Under the pieces are notes generated by a model. That model saw only the letters and a program-made list of their open reading frames with translations. It did not search any database and was not told where the DNA came from. A stretch of 17,501 bases of DNA, taken from positions 1 through 17,501 of the forward strand of contig CAMLDJ010000097.1 of NCBI GenBank assembly GCA_946478755.1. The letters are read 5' to 3'. This DNA is from an uncultured Pedobacter sp. Its GTDB lineage: Bacteria; Bacteroidota; Bacteroidia; Sphingobacteriales; Sphingobacteriaceae. Of the stretch, positions 1 through 7,783 are shown piece after piece. Position 1 is the stretch's first letter. Each line of letters begins with the position of its first letter. Made by a program: the position numbers and the translations under genes.

Positions 1-273
1 TTTCGCAAATTTCTGAATTTTAGGGTCGCTGGCTTTCTGCGCCGCAAGTTTTCCCAGTTCGATTTCTTTTAAACCGGCAAGGCTTGCTTCCTTCATAAAT
101 ATGCCCATGTCGCCACCCCTGCTAAATCCTGCCGTATCTGGGATCACCACTTGTTGTCTCGCAGAATCGGTTCCATCAGCATATCTTGCTTCTGTACCTT
201 TGTTTGGGTTCATACAAGCCTGCAAGGTGAATAACAGAAGGGCAGCAACAGCCGGTATTTTTTTTGCTTTCAT
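1..273 (-). CDS. DUF4142 family lipoprotein, 5' part only
   Basis: The first 91 codons of a minus-strand gene that continues beyond the left edge. The start ATG is the complement of 271-273. Residues 1-20 form a lipoprotein signal peptide: a Lys-rich N terminus, a hydrophobic core and the lipobox L-Q-A-C with Cys20. The mature protein is therefore probably lipid-anchored, in the periplasm or outer membrane. After a short Asn/Thr-rich linker, the stretch with FMKEAS, GLKEIELGKLAAQKAS and IQKFAK matches the opening helix of DUF4142, a ferritin-like four-helix domain often annotated as putative outer-membrane protein. The biochemical role of this family is not established. It is divergent from the histidine kinase gene, with an AT-rich spacer of about 150 bases between the starts. 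Family call fairly sure; function unknown. Confidence 0.8.
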   Translation of the reverse strand, partial: MKAKKIPAVAALLLFTLQACMNPNKGTEARYADGTDSARQQVVIPDTAGFSRGGDMGIFMKEASLAGLKEIELGKLAAQKASDPKIQKFAK

Positions 274-405
274 GATATAGGTATTAAAGGTTAGGTTTTT
301 AAACTACAATTTAAAGGAAAAAAAGTTTTTGAAAGTGTAGGCTTTACTTTCGTAAAGTGCTAAATGTAAATTACATAAGTATGCGTTATTTGTCAGGGTT
401 AATAT

Positions 406-413
406 TAACTTTG
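406..413 (+). promoter_or_regulatory. Candidate -7 promoter element (TAACTTTG) before the kinase gene
   Basis: TAACTTTG matches the Bacteroidetes -7 consensus TAnnTTTG exactly. It ends 9 bases before the ATG at 423 and 15 before the ATG at 429, so the transcript would have almost no leader. No well-spaced -33 TTG was seen; a TTTG at 389-392 is only 13 bases away. This element argues against the GTG at 357 and the ATG at 381 as starts, because both lie upstream of it. Moderate to low confidence. Confidence 0.4.
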
Positions 414-422
414 GGCAACCGA

Positions 423-2432
423 ATGCTTATGCGCTACTCTCTTCTTTTAATCTTTTTTCTGACTTCTTTTGTCAGGTCTTATAGTCAGCCGCTTTATGTG
501 GACGACAATTTTCCTTACCATAATATTGGTAAATCCATCAGTTATCTTGAGGATAAATCCGGAAAAATGACGCTGGATGTTGTTAAGGAAATGTATAAAT
601 CCGGAAAATTTACCTCCTCAAACGAGGAAATTCTTGACTTCGGAAATTCCGGATCTGCTTTTTGGTTGAAGCTTGATTATGTCAATGAAAGCAAGAGAAG
701 GGCATTTCTGGTGATCGACGTGCCAAATATTGAACACATTGATCTGTATCAATATTTGCAGCAGGACAGGTCACTGCACTCCCGGTCTGGAGTTCTTTCT
801 CCTGAAACAGATGGGGTAGTGGTCAGCAATAACTTTGTTTTTGATCTGAGCGGTTCGGGGCAACGGGTTCAGTCCCTTTATATAAGGATAAAAACCAATA
901 ATGTATTACTGCTTCCCATCAAGCTTGCCACCGCTGAAACTTTAATTACAAATGGATCGGGCAAAACCCGTTTCGAGGCCATGTATATCGGTGCCCTGCT
1001 CATTTTGTTTTTATTCAATCTATTCCTTTACCTGAGCTTTAAAGACCATATCTATTTTATTTACAGCATTTATGTGGCTGCCTTGTTTATTTACATGGTC
1101 CTGTATATCAGGGGATATGGGTATGTATTCGGACAAAGCTTTCATACATTTATAAATCTCTATCCACATGTATTTTTAAGCATCGCCTGCCTCGCCTCCG
1201 CTTTCTTTTCTATAAGCTTCCTCGATCTCAGGAAGCGGATGCCAAAAGTTCTTTATCTTTATAAGCTATTAATCGCATCCTGGCTAATTATCCTTTTAAT
1301 TAGCGTATTGGGATATAAGAGTACCGTGTCAGGCATTGTTAATTATATGCTCATGGCTTGTAGTCTTTTCTTATGGGTTGTGGGCTTTTCATCTTATTTC
1401 AGGGGCCATAAGCCTGCGCTATATTACGTTTTAGGCTGGTCTTTTGTATGTGTGCCTATCCTTTGGTTAACGCTTACATTACTGCGGGTGATCGACTATA
1501 GCGATTATACTTTCTATCTCGTTCCTGCCGGCACCACCATTGAACTGCTGTTACTATCTTTTGCACTGGGCGACCGCTTTAACACCATCAGAAAGCAAAA
1601 TATGCAGTTGGTTACCACGCAAAAGGAAAGACTGGAAAAGTTGGTGCAGGCCAGGACCCTAAAGCTGCACAAAAGTGTAAAAATGCTCAGGGAAAAAACG
1701 TCCAAACTTAACGAAACGATTGAAACCCTCGAGGAAACCAATACGGTAAAAAATAAGCTGTTCTCTATCATTGCCCATGATCTACGCAGTCCATTTAACA
1801 GTTTACTGAGTATTTTTTCCTTGAAGGATATGAACCTTTTGACCTTCGAGGACCTTAAAATGCTGTTAAATGAAAGCAGGAAAAGTATAGATACCATACA
1901 CAATACTTTGAATAACCTGCTGTATTGGGCAAAGAGTCAGATGGATGGTACTATAATATTCCCGACCAATTTCAATTTGCTGACACTGGTAAATGACCTT
2001 ATTCTGGTGTATCAGCCACTTATTGAGCGAAAATCGATCATTATTCTGATTGATGCCGATAAAGATGTGTTCGTGTACGCTGATGAAAATCAGATCCAGC
2101 TGATTATGCGTAACCTGATTGATAATGCCATTAAATTCACGCCCTTTAGGGAACGGATTATGATTTCTATGAAAAAAGAAGAGCGACATATCAATATTTC
2201 CGTGATCAACCAGGTCGACGGCAGTGGGAGAGTAAATGTTGCGTCTTTTAATACAGGCGAAATTCAAACACCTGCCTATGGAACAGCCAATGAAAAAGGA
2301 GTAGGCCTGGGTTTACATTTATGCCGGGAGTATATTGTCCAGAATGGGGGAGAGCTGGCAGTAGATCTTGATTCTGATCAGGTATCCTTCTCTTTCACGC
2401 TTCTTCGGGAAGAGGCCGATGTCAGCTATTAG
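423..2432 (+). CDS. Membrane sensor histidine kinase with 7TMR-DISM sensor region
   Basis: A 669-residue sensor kinase. I start it at the ATG at 423 because a clear signal peptide follows (hydrophobic LLLIFFLTSF, cleavage near SYSQ); the same frame opens further upstream at a GTG at 357. Residues about 30-170 are a periplasmic beta-rich domain of the 7TMR-DISMED2 type (motif GSAFWLKL). Residues about 185-390 hold seven membrane segments, followed by a coiled-coil linker. The dimerisation helix has the phospho-acceptor His452 in FSIIAHDLRSPF. The ATP-binding domain has an N box (NLIDNAIKF, about 564-572) and a G2 box (GVGLGLH, from 626). The D-x-G-x-G box is degenerate: D-G-S-G-R occurs where the spaced motif is expected. 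There is no receiver domain and no response regulator gene nearby. DISM sensors are thought to detect carbohydrates or other small ligands, but the ligand here is unknown. Confidence 0.88.
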   Translation: MLMRYSLLLIFFLTSFVRSYSQPLYVDDNFPYHNIGKSISYLEDKSGKMTLDVVKEMYKSGKFTSSNEEILDFGNSGSAFWLKLDYVNESKRRAFLVIDVPNIEHIDLYQYLQQDRSLHSRSGVLSPETDGVVVSNNFVFDLSGSGQRVQSLYIRIKTNNVLLLPIKLATAETLITNGSGKTRFEAMYIGALLILFLFNLFLYLSFKDHIYFIYSIYVAALFIYMVLYIRGYGYVFGQSFHTFINLYPHVFLSIACLASAFFSISFLDLRKRMPKVLYLYKLLIASWLIILLISVLGYKSTVSGIVNYMLMACSLFLWVVGFSSYFRGHKPALYYVLGWSFVCVPILWLTLTLLRVIDYSDYTFYLVPAGTTIELLLLSFALGDRFNTIRKQNMQLVTTQKERLEKLVQARTLKLHKSVKMLREKTSKLNETIETLEETNTVKNKLFSIIAHDLRSPFNSLLSIFSLKDMNLLTFEDLKMLLNESRKSIDTIHNTLNNLLYWAKSQMDGTIIFPTNFNLLTLVNDLILVYQPLIERKSIIILIDADKDVFVYADENQIQLIMRNLIDNAIKFTPFRERIMISMKKEERHINISVINQVDGSGRVNVASFNTGEIQTPAYGTANEKGVGLGLHLCREYIVQNGGELAVDLDSDQVSFSFTLLREEADVSY

Positions 2433-2510
2433 TATAGAAAATAGCCGAAAGATTATCCGTTATTCGGGTGCTGATTTTTTTTTATATCAAACCATTTGTG
2501 ACTGAGCCTG

Positions 2511-2533
2511 TTTATCACTGATAAATGATCAGT
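2511..2533. repeat. Overlapping palindromes upstream of the SRPBCC gene
   Basis: 2511-2525 reads TTTATCA-C-TGATAAA, a perfect 7-base inverted repeat around one base. Overlapping it, 2517-2533 reads ACTGAT-AAATG-ATCAGT, a 6-base inverted repeat with a 5-base centre. Both lie about 80-100 bases before the ATG at 2613, in the 180-base spacer after the kinase gene. There is no T-run directly after them, so an operator is more likely than a terminator. The binding protein is unknown. Confidence 0.4.
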
Positions 2534-2612
2534 AAATGTAACGCCTCAACGCCTCTCACTCTTGTTTTTTTCTAAACATCCGTAGACATTCACAAAATCC
2601 AAAAATTAAGAT

Positions 2613-3056
2613 ATGAAAACATTACAGTTCACAAAAGAGATCAAAGCACCGGCCCAAAAAGTTTGGGACACGCTTTGGAGCGAAACAACTTATCCTCAAT
2701 GGACTAATGCCTTTAATCCTAACGGTGGTTCTGCAATGCAAAGTGATTGGGAGGTAGGCGGGAGAACGCTGTTCGTAGATGGAAAAGGCAATGGTATGGT
2801 CAGTACCATTAAAACGAAGAATGAACCGTATGACGTTGTATTTGAGCATCTGGGTGAAGTAATAGAAGGGAAAGAAGATACAACAAGTGACAAGATAAAA
2901 AGTTGGTCGGGTTCGTTGGAAGAATATCATCTTTCTGAGAGCAACGGCATGACCACGCTTCAAGCTTCCGTACAAGCAGGAGAGGAATGGGAAGAAATGA
3001 TGAATAATGGCTTTACTCAGGGTCTGGAAGAGGTACAGAGACTCGCAGAAAAATAA
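2613..3056 (+). CDS. SRPBCC-fold protein (START/Bet v 1 type)
   Basis: A 147-residue cytosolic protein whose length and pattern fit a single SRPBCC domain. It opens with a beta strand (LQFTKEIKAP) followed by the characteristic AQKVWDTLW...YPQWTNAF helix. A central strand block has WEVGGRTLFVDGKG. The long C-terminal helix has WEEMMNNGFTQGLEEVQRLA, where this fold closes over its hydrophobic pocket. Bacterial members (AHSA1-like, polyketide cyclase-like) bind or modify hydrophobic ligands, but no catalytic residues are diagnostic, so the role stays open. The ATG at 2613 follows an AT-rich leader without a Shine-Dalgarno sequence. A VOC-family gene follows 61 bases downstream on the same strand; the pair may be co-transcribed. 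Fold sure, function unknown. Confidence 0.85.
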   Translation: MKTLQFTKEIKAPAQKVWDTLWSETTYPQWTNAFNPNGGSAMQSDWEVGGRTLFVDGKGNGMVSTIKTKNEPYDVVFEHLGEVIEGKEDTTSDKIKSWSGSLEEYHLSESNGMTTLQASVQAGEEWEEMMNNGFTQGLEEVQRLAEK

Positions 3057-3117
3057 ACCTGAGTTTGTAAAAGAATACCATCGGAAAGCAAAAATAACTT
3101 TTTAAAATATCACGATT

Positions 3118-3555
3118 ATGCCAAAATTTAATTCCTATCTGAACTTCGACGGCAATGCCGAAGAAGCATTCAACTTTTACAAATCCATTTTCGGCGGCGA
3201 GTTCGCCGGAGGTGTGATGAGAATGGGTGAGATGCCCGGCTCCGAAAATATTGCTGAAGCAGAAAAAGGCCGCGTAATGCATGTCGCGCTCCCCATAGCA
3301 GGAGGAGATTTACTGATGGCCTCGGACATCATGCCCTCCGCCGGCCACAAATTAATAATGGGAAATAACAACTACATTTGTATTAGCCCGGAAAGCAGGG
3401 AGGAAGCAGACCGCTTGTTTGCGGGACTGTCCGAAAGCGGCGAGGTGGAAATGCCCATGCAGGATCAATTCTGGGGTGATTACTTCGGTAGCTTTAAAGA
3501 TAAATACGGAGTATGCTGGATGATAGCCTATAGTCCCCGTAAAGAAGGGAAGTAA
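3118..3555 (+). CDS. PhnB-like VOC (glyoxalase/bleomycin-resistance fold) protein
   Basis: A 145-residue protein of the PhnB-like branch of the vicinal oxygen chelate superfamily. The N-terminal half has the hallmark F-D-G-N-A-E-E-A-F-N-F-Y and FGGEF motifs. M-H-V-A-L near residue 55 supplies a His that could be a metal ligand. The C-terminal half has QFWGDYFGSFKDKYGVCWMI, the segment that makes older annotations call these proteins 3-demethylubiquinone methyltransferase, which is almost certainly wrong. Most relatives have no proven substrate; the VOC fold supports metal-dependent lyase, dioxygenase or drug-binding roles. It is soluble, with no signal peptide, and lies 61 bases after the SRPBCC gene. 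An imperfect hairpin overlaps its stop codon. Family call is firm. Confidence 0.88.
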   Translation: MPKFNSYLNFDGNAEEAFNFYKSIFGGEFAGGVMRMGEMPGSENIAEAEKGRVMHVALPIAGGDLLMASDIMPSAGHKLIMGNNNYICISPESREEADRLFAGLSESGEVEMPMQDQFWGDYFGSFKDKYGVCWMIAYSPRKEGK

Positions 3556-3573
3556 GCCGTCCGCAGGCTTTTC
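3554..3573 (+). terminator. Weak hairpin at the end of the VOC gene
   Basis: AAGCC (3554-3558) pairs with GGCTT (3566-3570) around a 7-base loop, followed by TTCT. The stem is only five base pairs and the T-tract is poor, so this is a weak terminator candidate that overlaps the stop codon. Confidence 0.25.
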
Positions 3574-3589
3574 TGTATACTTCATCCAG

Positions 3590-3623
3590 TTGACCCGTTC
3601 TTTCATAAAAGATACTATTTTTG
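3590..3623 (+). promoter_or_regulatory. Candidate promoter of the first AraC-type gene
   Basis: An exact -7 element TATTTTTG lies at 3616-3623, with a possible -33 TTG at 3590-3592, 23 bases upstream. The ATG at 3651 lies 27 bases after the -7 element. An in-frame TTG at 3621 falls inside the element, which rules it out as a start. Confidence 0.5.
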
Positions 3624-3650
3624 ACTGATCAGTTCAACTGGAAAAGTAAT

Positions 3651-4523
3651 ATGAAAGAAATTGCCACCTATACCATTTCCAAATTGCAACGTGCTCTGGA
3701 ATCCTTTACCGACCAGAAAGACTATTTTTTTGTCGAAATGGGGAAAGAGCCGATCTACACCCCGGAGCCATTCCGGGCGGAGACCTTTAGCATCGTATTT
3801 CTTCGTGAGGGAGAACTTAGTTTTCAGGCAGGACTTACTTCCCATTTGGTAAAAGCACCGGCGCTGATCACAATTGCACCAAGTGTGACCCGAAGCTTTA
3901 AACGCGCTGAGCTGAAGCCAGGCATGGAACTTCTCTTCTTTAAAGAGGCTTTCTTGGTTGAGCAGCAATCCGATGTATTCTTTCTGAACAAATTTCTTTT
4001 TTTTGAGGACAGTGACCGTCATGTTATCACACTGGATCCGCTGACATTGAAACGGCTGGAGGTCATTTACGCTCAGATCGCAGATTGTGTATCAGGTAAT
4101 CTTGAGCACGAAGAGGCCATTATGCGAAATCTGATCTACATCCTCGTATATCACATTGATGGCTTTCACAAGCAGCATCAGGCACCCACAGGCGCCGGGA
4201 TGACAAACCCCTTGTTTCAAAGGTTCAGGAATTTGCTCATCAAAGAATTCGTGAGGCATCGTTCTGTCAATTTTTATGCAGATGCACTGAATGTGACTCC
4301 AAAATATCTTTCCCAAATGGTAAAACGTGTGACCGGGCAAACTGCTGGTGAATGGATAGATAAGGCCGTATTGCTGGAAGCCAAAGTTCTATTACAAAAC
4401 AACCACCTTAATATTTCAGAAATCAGCGACTATCTGAATTTTTCAGATCAGTCTTTATTCGGTAAATATTTTAAAAACCTAGAAGGCGTTTCCCCGATTG
4501 AATATCGCAAATCCCATAGCTGA
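3651..4523 (+). CDS. AraC-family transcriptional regulator
   Basis: A 290-residue one-component regulator. Residues about 40-110 form a cupin-like N-terminal sensing region (FSIVFLREGELSFQAG, then ALITIAPS). A helical linker with a dimerisation helix follows at about 130-180. The C-terminal AraC DNA-binding domain covers about 190-288. Its first helix-turn-helix is YADALNVTPKYLSQMVKRV. Its second has ISEISDYLNFSDQSLFGKYFK and ends in the signature GVSPIEYRK. The start at ATG 3651 is preferred to an in-frame TTG at 3621, which lies inside the promoter. The gene is 123 bases upstream of, and on the same strand as, the pirin-like/efflux genes, which makes those its most likely targets, though no operator is visible. 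Ligand unknown. Confidence 0.9.
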   Translation: MKEIATYTISKLQRALESFTDQKDYFFVEMGKEPIYTPEPFRAETFSIVFLREGELSFQAGLTSHLVKAPALITIAPSVTRSFKRAELKPGMELLFFKEAFLVEQQSDVFFLNKFLFFEDSDRHVITLDPLTLKRLEVIYAQIADCVSGNLEHEEAIMRNLIYILVYHIDGFHKQHQAPTGAGMTNPLFQRFRNLLIKEFVRHRSVNFYADALNVTPKYLSQMVKRVTGQTAGEWIDKAVLLEAKVLLQNNHLNISEISDYLNFSDQSLFGKYFKNLEGVSPIEYRKSHS

Positions 4524-4646
4524 AAATCTTTTTTTTATGCATAGCGCTCCGTCAGGAGAAGTTTAGACCAAAAGAAGGGAAAAACCGACCTTTTTTGATG
4601 CCGATACGCATCGGAGATTTGTACCGGCAGTCAGCACCAGCGTTGA

Positions 4647-5375
4647 ATGCTGGGAATCATGAAGTATATTTCCGAAAAAGATAGAAAGTTTACAGATGAA
4701 ATCGTGGTCAAGAGATATCAATCTCTGACGCGGTACGATTTCAAATGGCGCGATGGCCGAACCTGGCCCTGGATGTCCCTTGACCATAAGATTGTGTTGC
4801 CCGTAAAAGATAAAATACGGCGCGAGTTTACCACACCCGGCTCAGTCATCGTCATTGTGATGCTGGCAGGCAAACTAAATTATTCAGATTCATTTGGTTT
4901 CAAAAGAAAACTGCTCAAGGGAACTTTACTGGTCATGACCAATCGGTCTGGCAGGTATGAATATCAGATAAAAAACTCCCTTAACCATACCGATGCAGAG
5001 TTTATAGAAATAGAGATGGGGACAGGCGCAAGCTACGATGGCATCAGTTATTTGCAAAATGGCGGTTTGCCTGAGGAAAACGTGATTTATCACATTATTA
5101 GTCCCTCTCCAATAACGATGTTTGCAGGCCGATTTGAGAAAGACTTCGTGTACACCTTGCCAGAATCTGTTGACCATATGATCCTTTTTGTAGTCCGCGG
5201 TGCGCTGTGGATAAATGGCCTGAGCATAACAACTATGGACACCTTACTGATCGAATACAAACCCGAACTCACCTTGGAATTCACGAAAGACAGCGCAGTG
5301 TTGCTGTTTAATCTGCCTGAAAACAGATCAAAAAATTTAAAATCAAAGAAGATCCCTGCGAACAACAAGCTATGA
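4647..5375 (+). CDS. Degenerate pirin-like bicupin protein, first gene of efflux operon
   Basis: A 242-residue soluble protein that I read as a two-cupin, pirin-like fold with its metal site lost. The N-terminal cupin shows MLAGKLNYSDSFGFKRKLLKG, matching the V-L-E-G-x-x-x-x-x-D-S-x-G segment of pirins. The usual HPHRD and GIRHSE metal-ligand motifs are absent: SGRYEYQIKNS stands at the second position. The C-terminal half (FVVRGALWINGLSITTMDTLLIEY ... VLLFNLP) matches the pirin C-terminal cupin, whose family ending is usually LLFDLP. Some pirins are quercetinases or redox-sensing regulators; loss of the ligands suggests a binding or regulatory role here. Its last codons overlap the next start (ATGA at 5372-5375), so it is translationally coupled to the TolC-type gene. 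The start could also be the ATG at 4659. Confidence 0.6.
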   Translation: MLGIMKYISEKDRKFTDEIVVKRYQSLTRYDFKWRDGRTWPWMSLDHKIVLPVKDKIRREFTTPGSVIVIVMLAGKLNYSDSFGFKRKLLKGTLLVMTNRSGRYEYQIKNSLNHTDAEFIEIEMGTGASYDGISYLQNGGLPEENVIYHIISPSPITMFAGRFEKDFVYTLPESVDHMILFVVRGALWINGLSITTMDTLLIEYKPELTLEFTKDSAVLLFNLPENRSKNLKSKKIPANNKL

Positions 5376-6722
5376 AAACAATAGAAAAACAGAGCGACAT
5401 GAAAATGATAAAAACAACCATTCTGCTACTGCTGATGACAAATGGCGTTTTTGCCCAGCTTAATCAGGATTCTCTGCTTAGGTTGTCCCTCCGGGAGGCG
5501 ATTTCAACGTCAAGGCTAAGCAATAAAGCGATACAGGCGAGTAAGATTGAGGAAGAAGCTGTAAGCGAGGATTTCGAAGATGTGAAAGCATCAGTGCTTC
5601 CAAGTATCAGCTCTAGCGGCTCCTATCAAAGATTTACTAAACTCACCCTATACACTAACGGGCTCTCGGAAAGCAAGTCTGTACCCAAAAGGCCGGGACC
5701 TGACGGGGCCGATCTTGGCTTAAACGCCAGTCTTAACTTGTATTCAGGTGGCAGGACCAGGTCACTGCTCGAAGAGCAGCAACACAGGGCTGCGTTGGCA
5801 GAACTCGGAACCAGAGAAATAAGCGGAGGTGTCAGTCTCCAGGTGGCCGCCCAATACCTTGAACTGATCCGGCTCTCTGCTCAGAAAAAACTCGCCCAAG
5901 ACCAGGTAAAAAGAGCTGAAAGCAGGTTGAAGAACATCAACGCACTTTACAAAAACCAAAAAGTGACCAGAAGCGATGTGCTGCGCGCCGAAGTGATGCT
6001 TTCCAATGTGCAGCTTGGTATGGAACAGATCCAGAACGATCTGCGGATTGCTGGAGACAAACTCAAAGTTCTGCTTGACCTTTCCGGTAACATCCGCTTA
6101 CAAGCCATTGACAGCCTGGGGACGGACAGTCTTTCCCCGGCCGAGATCGGGAACCTGGTCACTGATGCGCCAAAATGCGTCATTTTCAGTGCTGAAATTC
6201 GGAGAGAACCTGAAAGTTCAACAGGCCAGGATCGAAGGCATCCGCAGCAGCTATTATCCGTCTGTCTCCCTATATTCCGCATACGGCATCTCCTATCCCA
6301 ATACGATCTTCTTTCCACCAGTTGACCAGCCCTATTCCATTGGCTTTGTGGGATTGAAAATACAGTACAATCTTTCCTCCATTTATCACAATAAACATAA
6401 AGTAAGTTCTGGTCAAAAGAGATTACAGCAGCTAGCTGTGCAAAAAGAGAATCTGGCCGACAATATCTGGCAGGAAGCCGAAAGCCTGGCGATTAAATAC
6501 CAGGAGGCTTCAAACAGAATCCAGGTCATCCAAAAGCAAATCGACCAGGCAGCGCTAAACTATAAGATCGTTAGTTCGAAATATTTTAACCAGCTGGCAC
6601 TGCTCACCGATCTGCTGGATGCGGACAACCTCTATCAGGAATCCAGGTACAGTTTAATCCAGGCAAAAGCAATGCGCCAGCTCCTGGTTTATCGCTTAAA
6701 GTATACATCTGGCAAACTATAA
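5372..6722 (+). pseudogene. TolC-family outer-membrane efflux protein, interrupted by a frameshift
   Basis: The outer-membrane channel of a tripartite pump, split over two frames. Frame one runs from ATG 5372 to a stop at 6325. It carries a signal peptide (KMIKTTILLLLMTNGVFAQ; the ATGs at 5399 and 5405 are alternative starts), then LSLREAISTSRLSNKAIQA, LGLNASLNLYSGGRTRS and a long coiled coil through about residue 265. Homology leaves this frame after LVTDA near 6169. It resumes in the next frame from about 6171 (QNASFSVLKFGENLKVQQ, then YPSVSLYSAYG and the second coiled coil) and ends at the TAA at 6720-6722. Joined, the product would be about 449 residues, normal for the family. One extra base, or two missing ones, near 6170-6176 explains it. 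It may be a true inactivating mutation or a sequencing error; the intact downstream genes favour the latter slightly. Confidence 0.8.
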
Positions 6723-6738
6723 CACAATTAAAATCGAT

Positions 6739-7782
6739 ATGAAAACGACTAAAACTTCAAATGTAAGCCTCGCAAACCGGGCCTATTTATTCATCGCAAT
6801 TGCGGTTATTGCAACAGCCCTTGTGTATTTCAGTATCCATATTGCCGCGAACCTGAACTCCATTCAAACCAATGACGCACAGGTCGATGCCTATATCAAT
6901 CCTGTATCTGCCCGGGCTGGCGGATTCATCAAAGAAGTTTGCTTTGAAGAACACCAGCTCGTCAAACGCGGGGATACACTGGTCATTCTTGAAGATCAGG
7001 AGTATCAACAGAAACTGAATGAAGCCAATGCTTTCATGGAAGATTCCGAAGCCCAGCTTGAAGTACTGGAGGCCAGCATCCATGCCGCTGAAACCGGTAC
7101 ACTGGTCAACCGCGACCAGATTCAGGCAGCCAAAGCGCGATTGGTGCAGCAGCAGTCCGAGATCAGGCGTTACAAAAACCTGATCAAAGAAGAGGCCGTA
7201 ACCGGTGCGGACCTGGAATCTGTTCAGGCCAGATATGATGTCGCACTGAGTGATTTCCATGCAGCCCAAAGTGGACTTAAAACGGGCTTGGCAAAGGTAG
7301 AGGAACTGAAGTCACGAAAAGCCTTGCTGAATGCAGACCTGAAAAAGAAAGAAGCGCTATTGGCTCTCGCCAGAATAAACATAGCCTACACCATTATAAA
7401 AGCACCTTATGCAGGCAGGATGGGTAGAAAGACAATTCTGGAAGGGCAGCAGATCCAGCCGGGACAGCCCCTGGTTTCCATCGTTAACGAACACAAAAAA
7501 TGGATCACTGCAAACTTTAAAGAAACCCAAATGGAAAACATGCGTGTCGGACAGCTCGTTAACATAGAGATTGACGCCATCTCCAAAAAGATTTACAAGG
7601 GCAGAATTCAAGCCATTTCAGCCTCAACCGGTGCAAAATTTTCCTTATTGCCGCCGGACAATTCTACTGGTAACTTTGTGAAAATCGTACAGCGGGTTCC
7701 GGTAAGGATCAGCTTCGATGAGCAGGATATTGAAGAGGTAAAATCAGGGATGAACGCAACCGTATCCGTATACTATAACTGA
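6739..7782 (+). CDS. EmrA/HlyD-type membrane fusion (periplasmic adaptor) protein
   Basis: A 347-residue adaptor that would bridge the inner-membrane pump and the TolC-type channel. It has one N-terminal membrane anchor (about 14-33: YLFIAIAVIATALVYF). The EmrA-typical T-N-D-A-Q-V-D-A-Y-I follows, then the first lipoyl half-motif (ARAGGFIKEVCFEEHQLVKRGD). A long periplasmic helical hairpin covers about 85-215. The second lipoyl half is IKAPYAGRMGRKTILEGQQIQPGQPL. The beta-barrel domain (WITANFKETQMENMRVGQ) follows, and the end has VPVRISFDEQD and SGMNATVSVYY. It starts 16 bases after the TolC-type stop and ends one base before the MFS start, so it is in the same operon. It is complete, with no missing segment. 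Confidence 0.92.
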   Translation: MKTTKTSNVSLANRAYLFIAIAVIATALVYFSIHIAANLNSIQTNDAQVDAYINPVSARAGGFIKEVCFEEHQLVKRGDTLVILEDQEYQQKLNEANAFMEDSEAQLEVLEASIHAAETGTLVNRDQIQAAKARLVQQQSEIRRYKNLIKEEAVTGADLESVQARYDVALSDFHAAQSGLKTGLAKVEELKSRKALLNADLKKKEALLALARINIAYTIIKAPYAGRMGRKTILEGQQIQPGQPLVSIVNEHKKWITANFKETQMENMRVGQLVNIEIDAISKKIYKGRIQAISASTGAKFSLLPPDNSTGNFVKIVQRVPVRISFDEQDIEEVKSGMNATVSVYYN

Positions 7783-7783
7783 C

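Noticed and set aside
1514..2267. Minus-strand open frames within the kinase gene, and similar ones inside other genes
   Set aside because: They lie opposite well-supported coding sequence, match no family and have no promoter or start signals.
3621..3650. Upstream TTG start for the first AraC-type gene
   Set aside because: The TTG is part of the -7 element TATTTTTG at 3616-3623, so it would lie upstream of the transcription start. The ATG at 3651 is used. The same reasoning removes the TTG starts at 14957 and 15783.
4564..4569. TAGACC half-site upstream of the pirin-like gene as a third TetR operator
   Set aside because: The second half-site GGTCTA or a near match is missing at the right spacing, so a chance six-base match is more likely.
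4596..4614. GATGC/GCATC and CCGAT/ATCGG repeats before the pirin-like gene
   Set aside because: The arms are only five bases, overlap each other, have no T-tract, and match no other site. Not enough to call an operator or terminator.
6161..6185. Programmed ribosomal frameshift in the TolC-type gene
   Set aside because: No recognisable slippery heptamer, downstream stem or internal Shine-Dalgarno is visible, and the family is not known to use recoding. Mutation or sequencing error is simpler.
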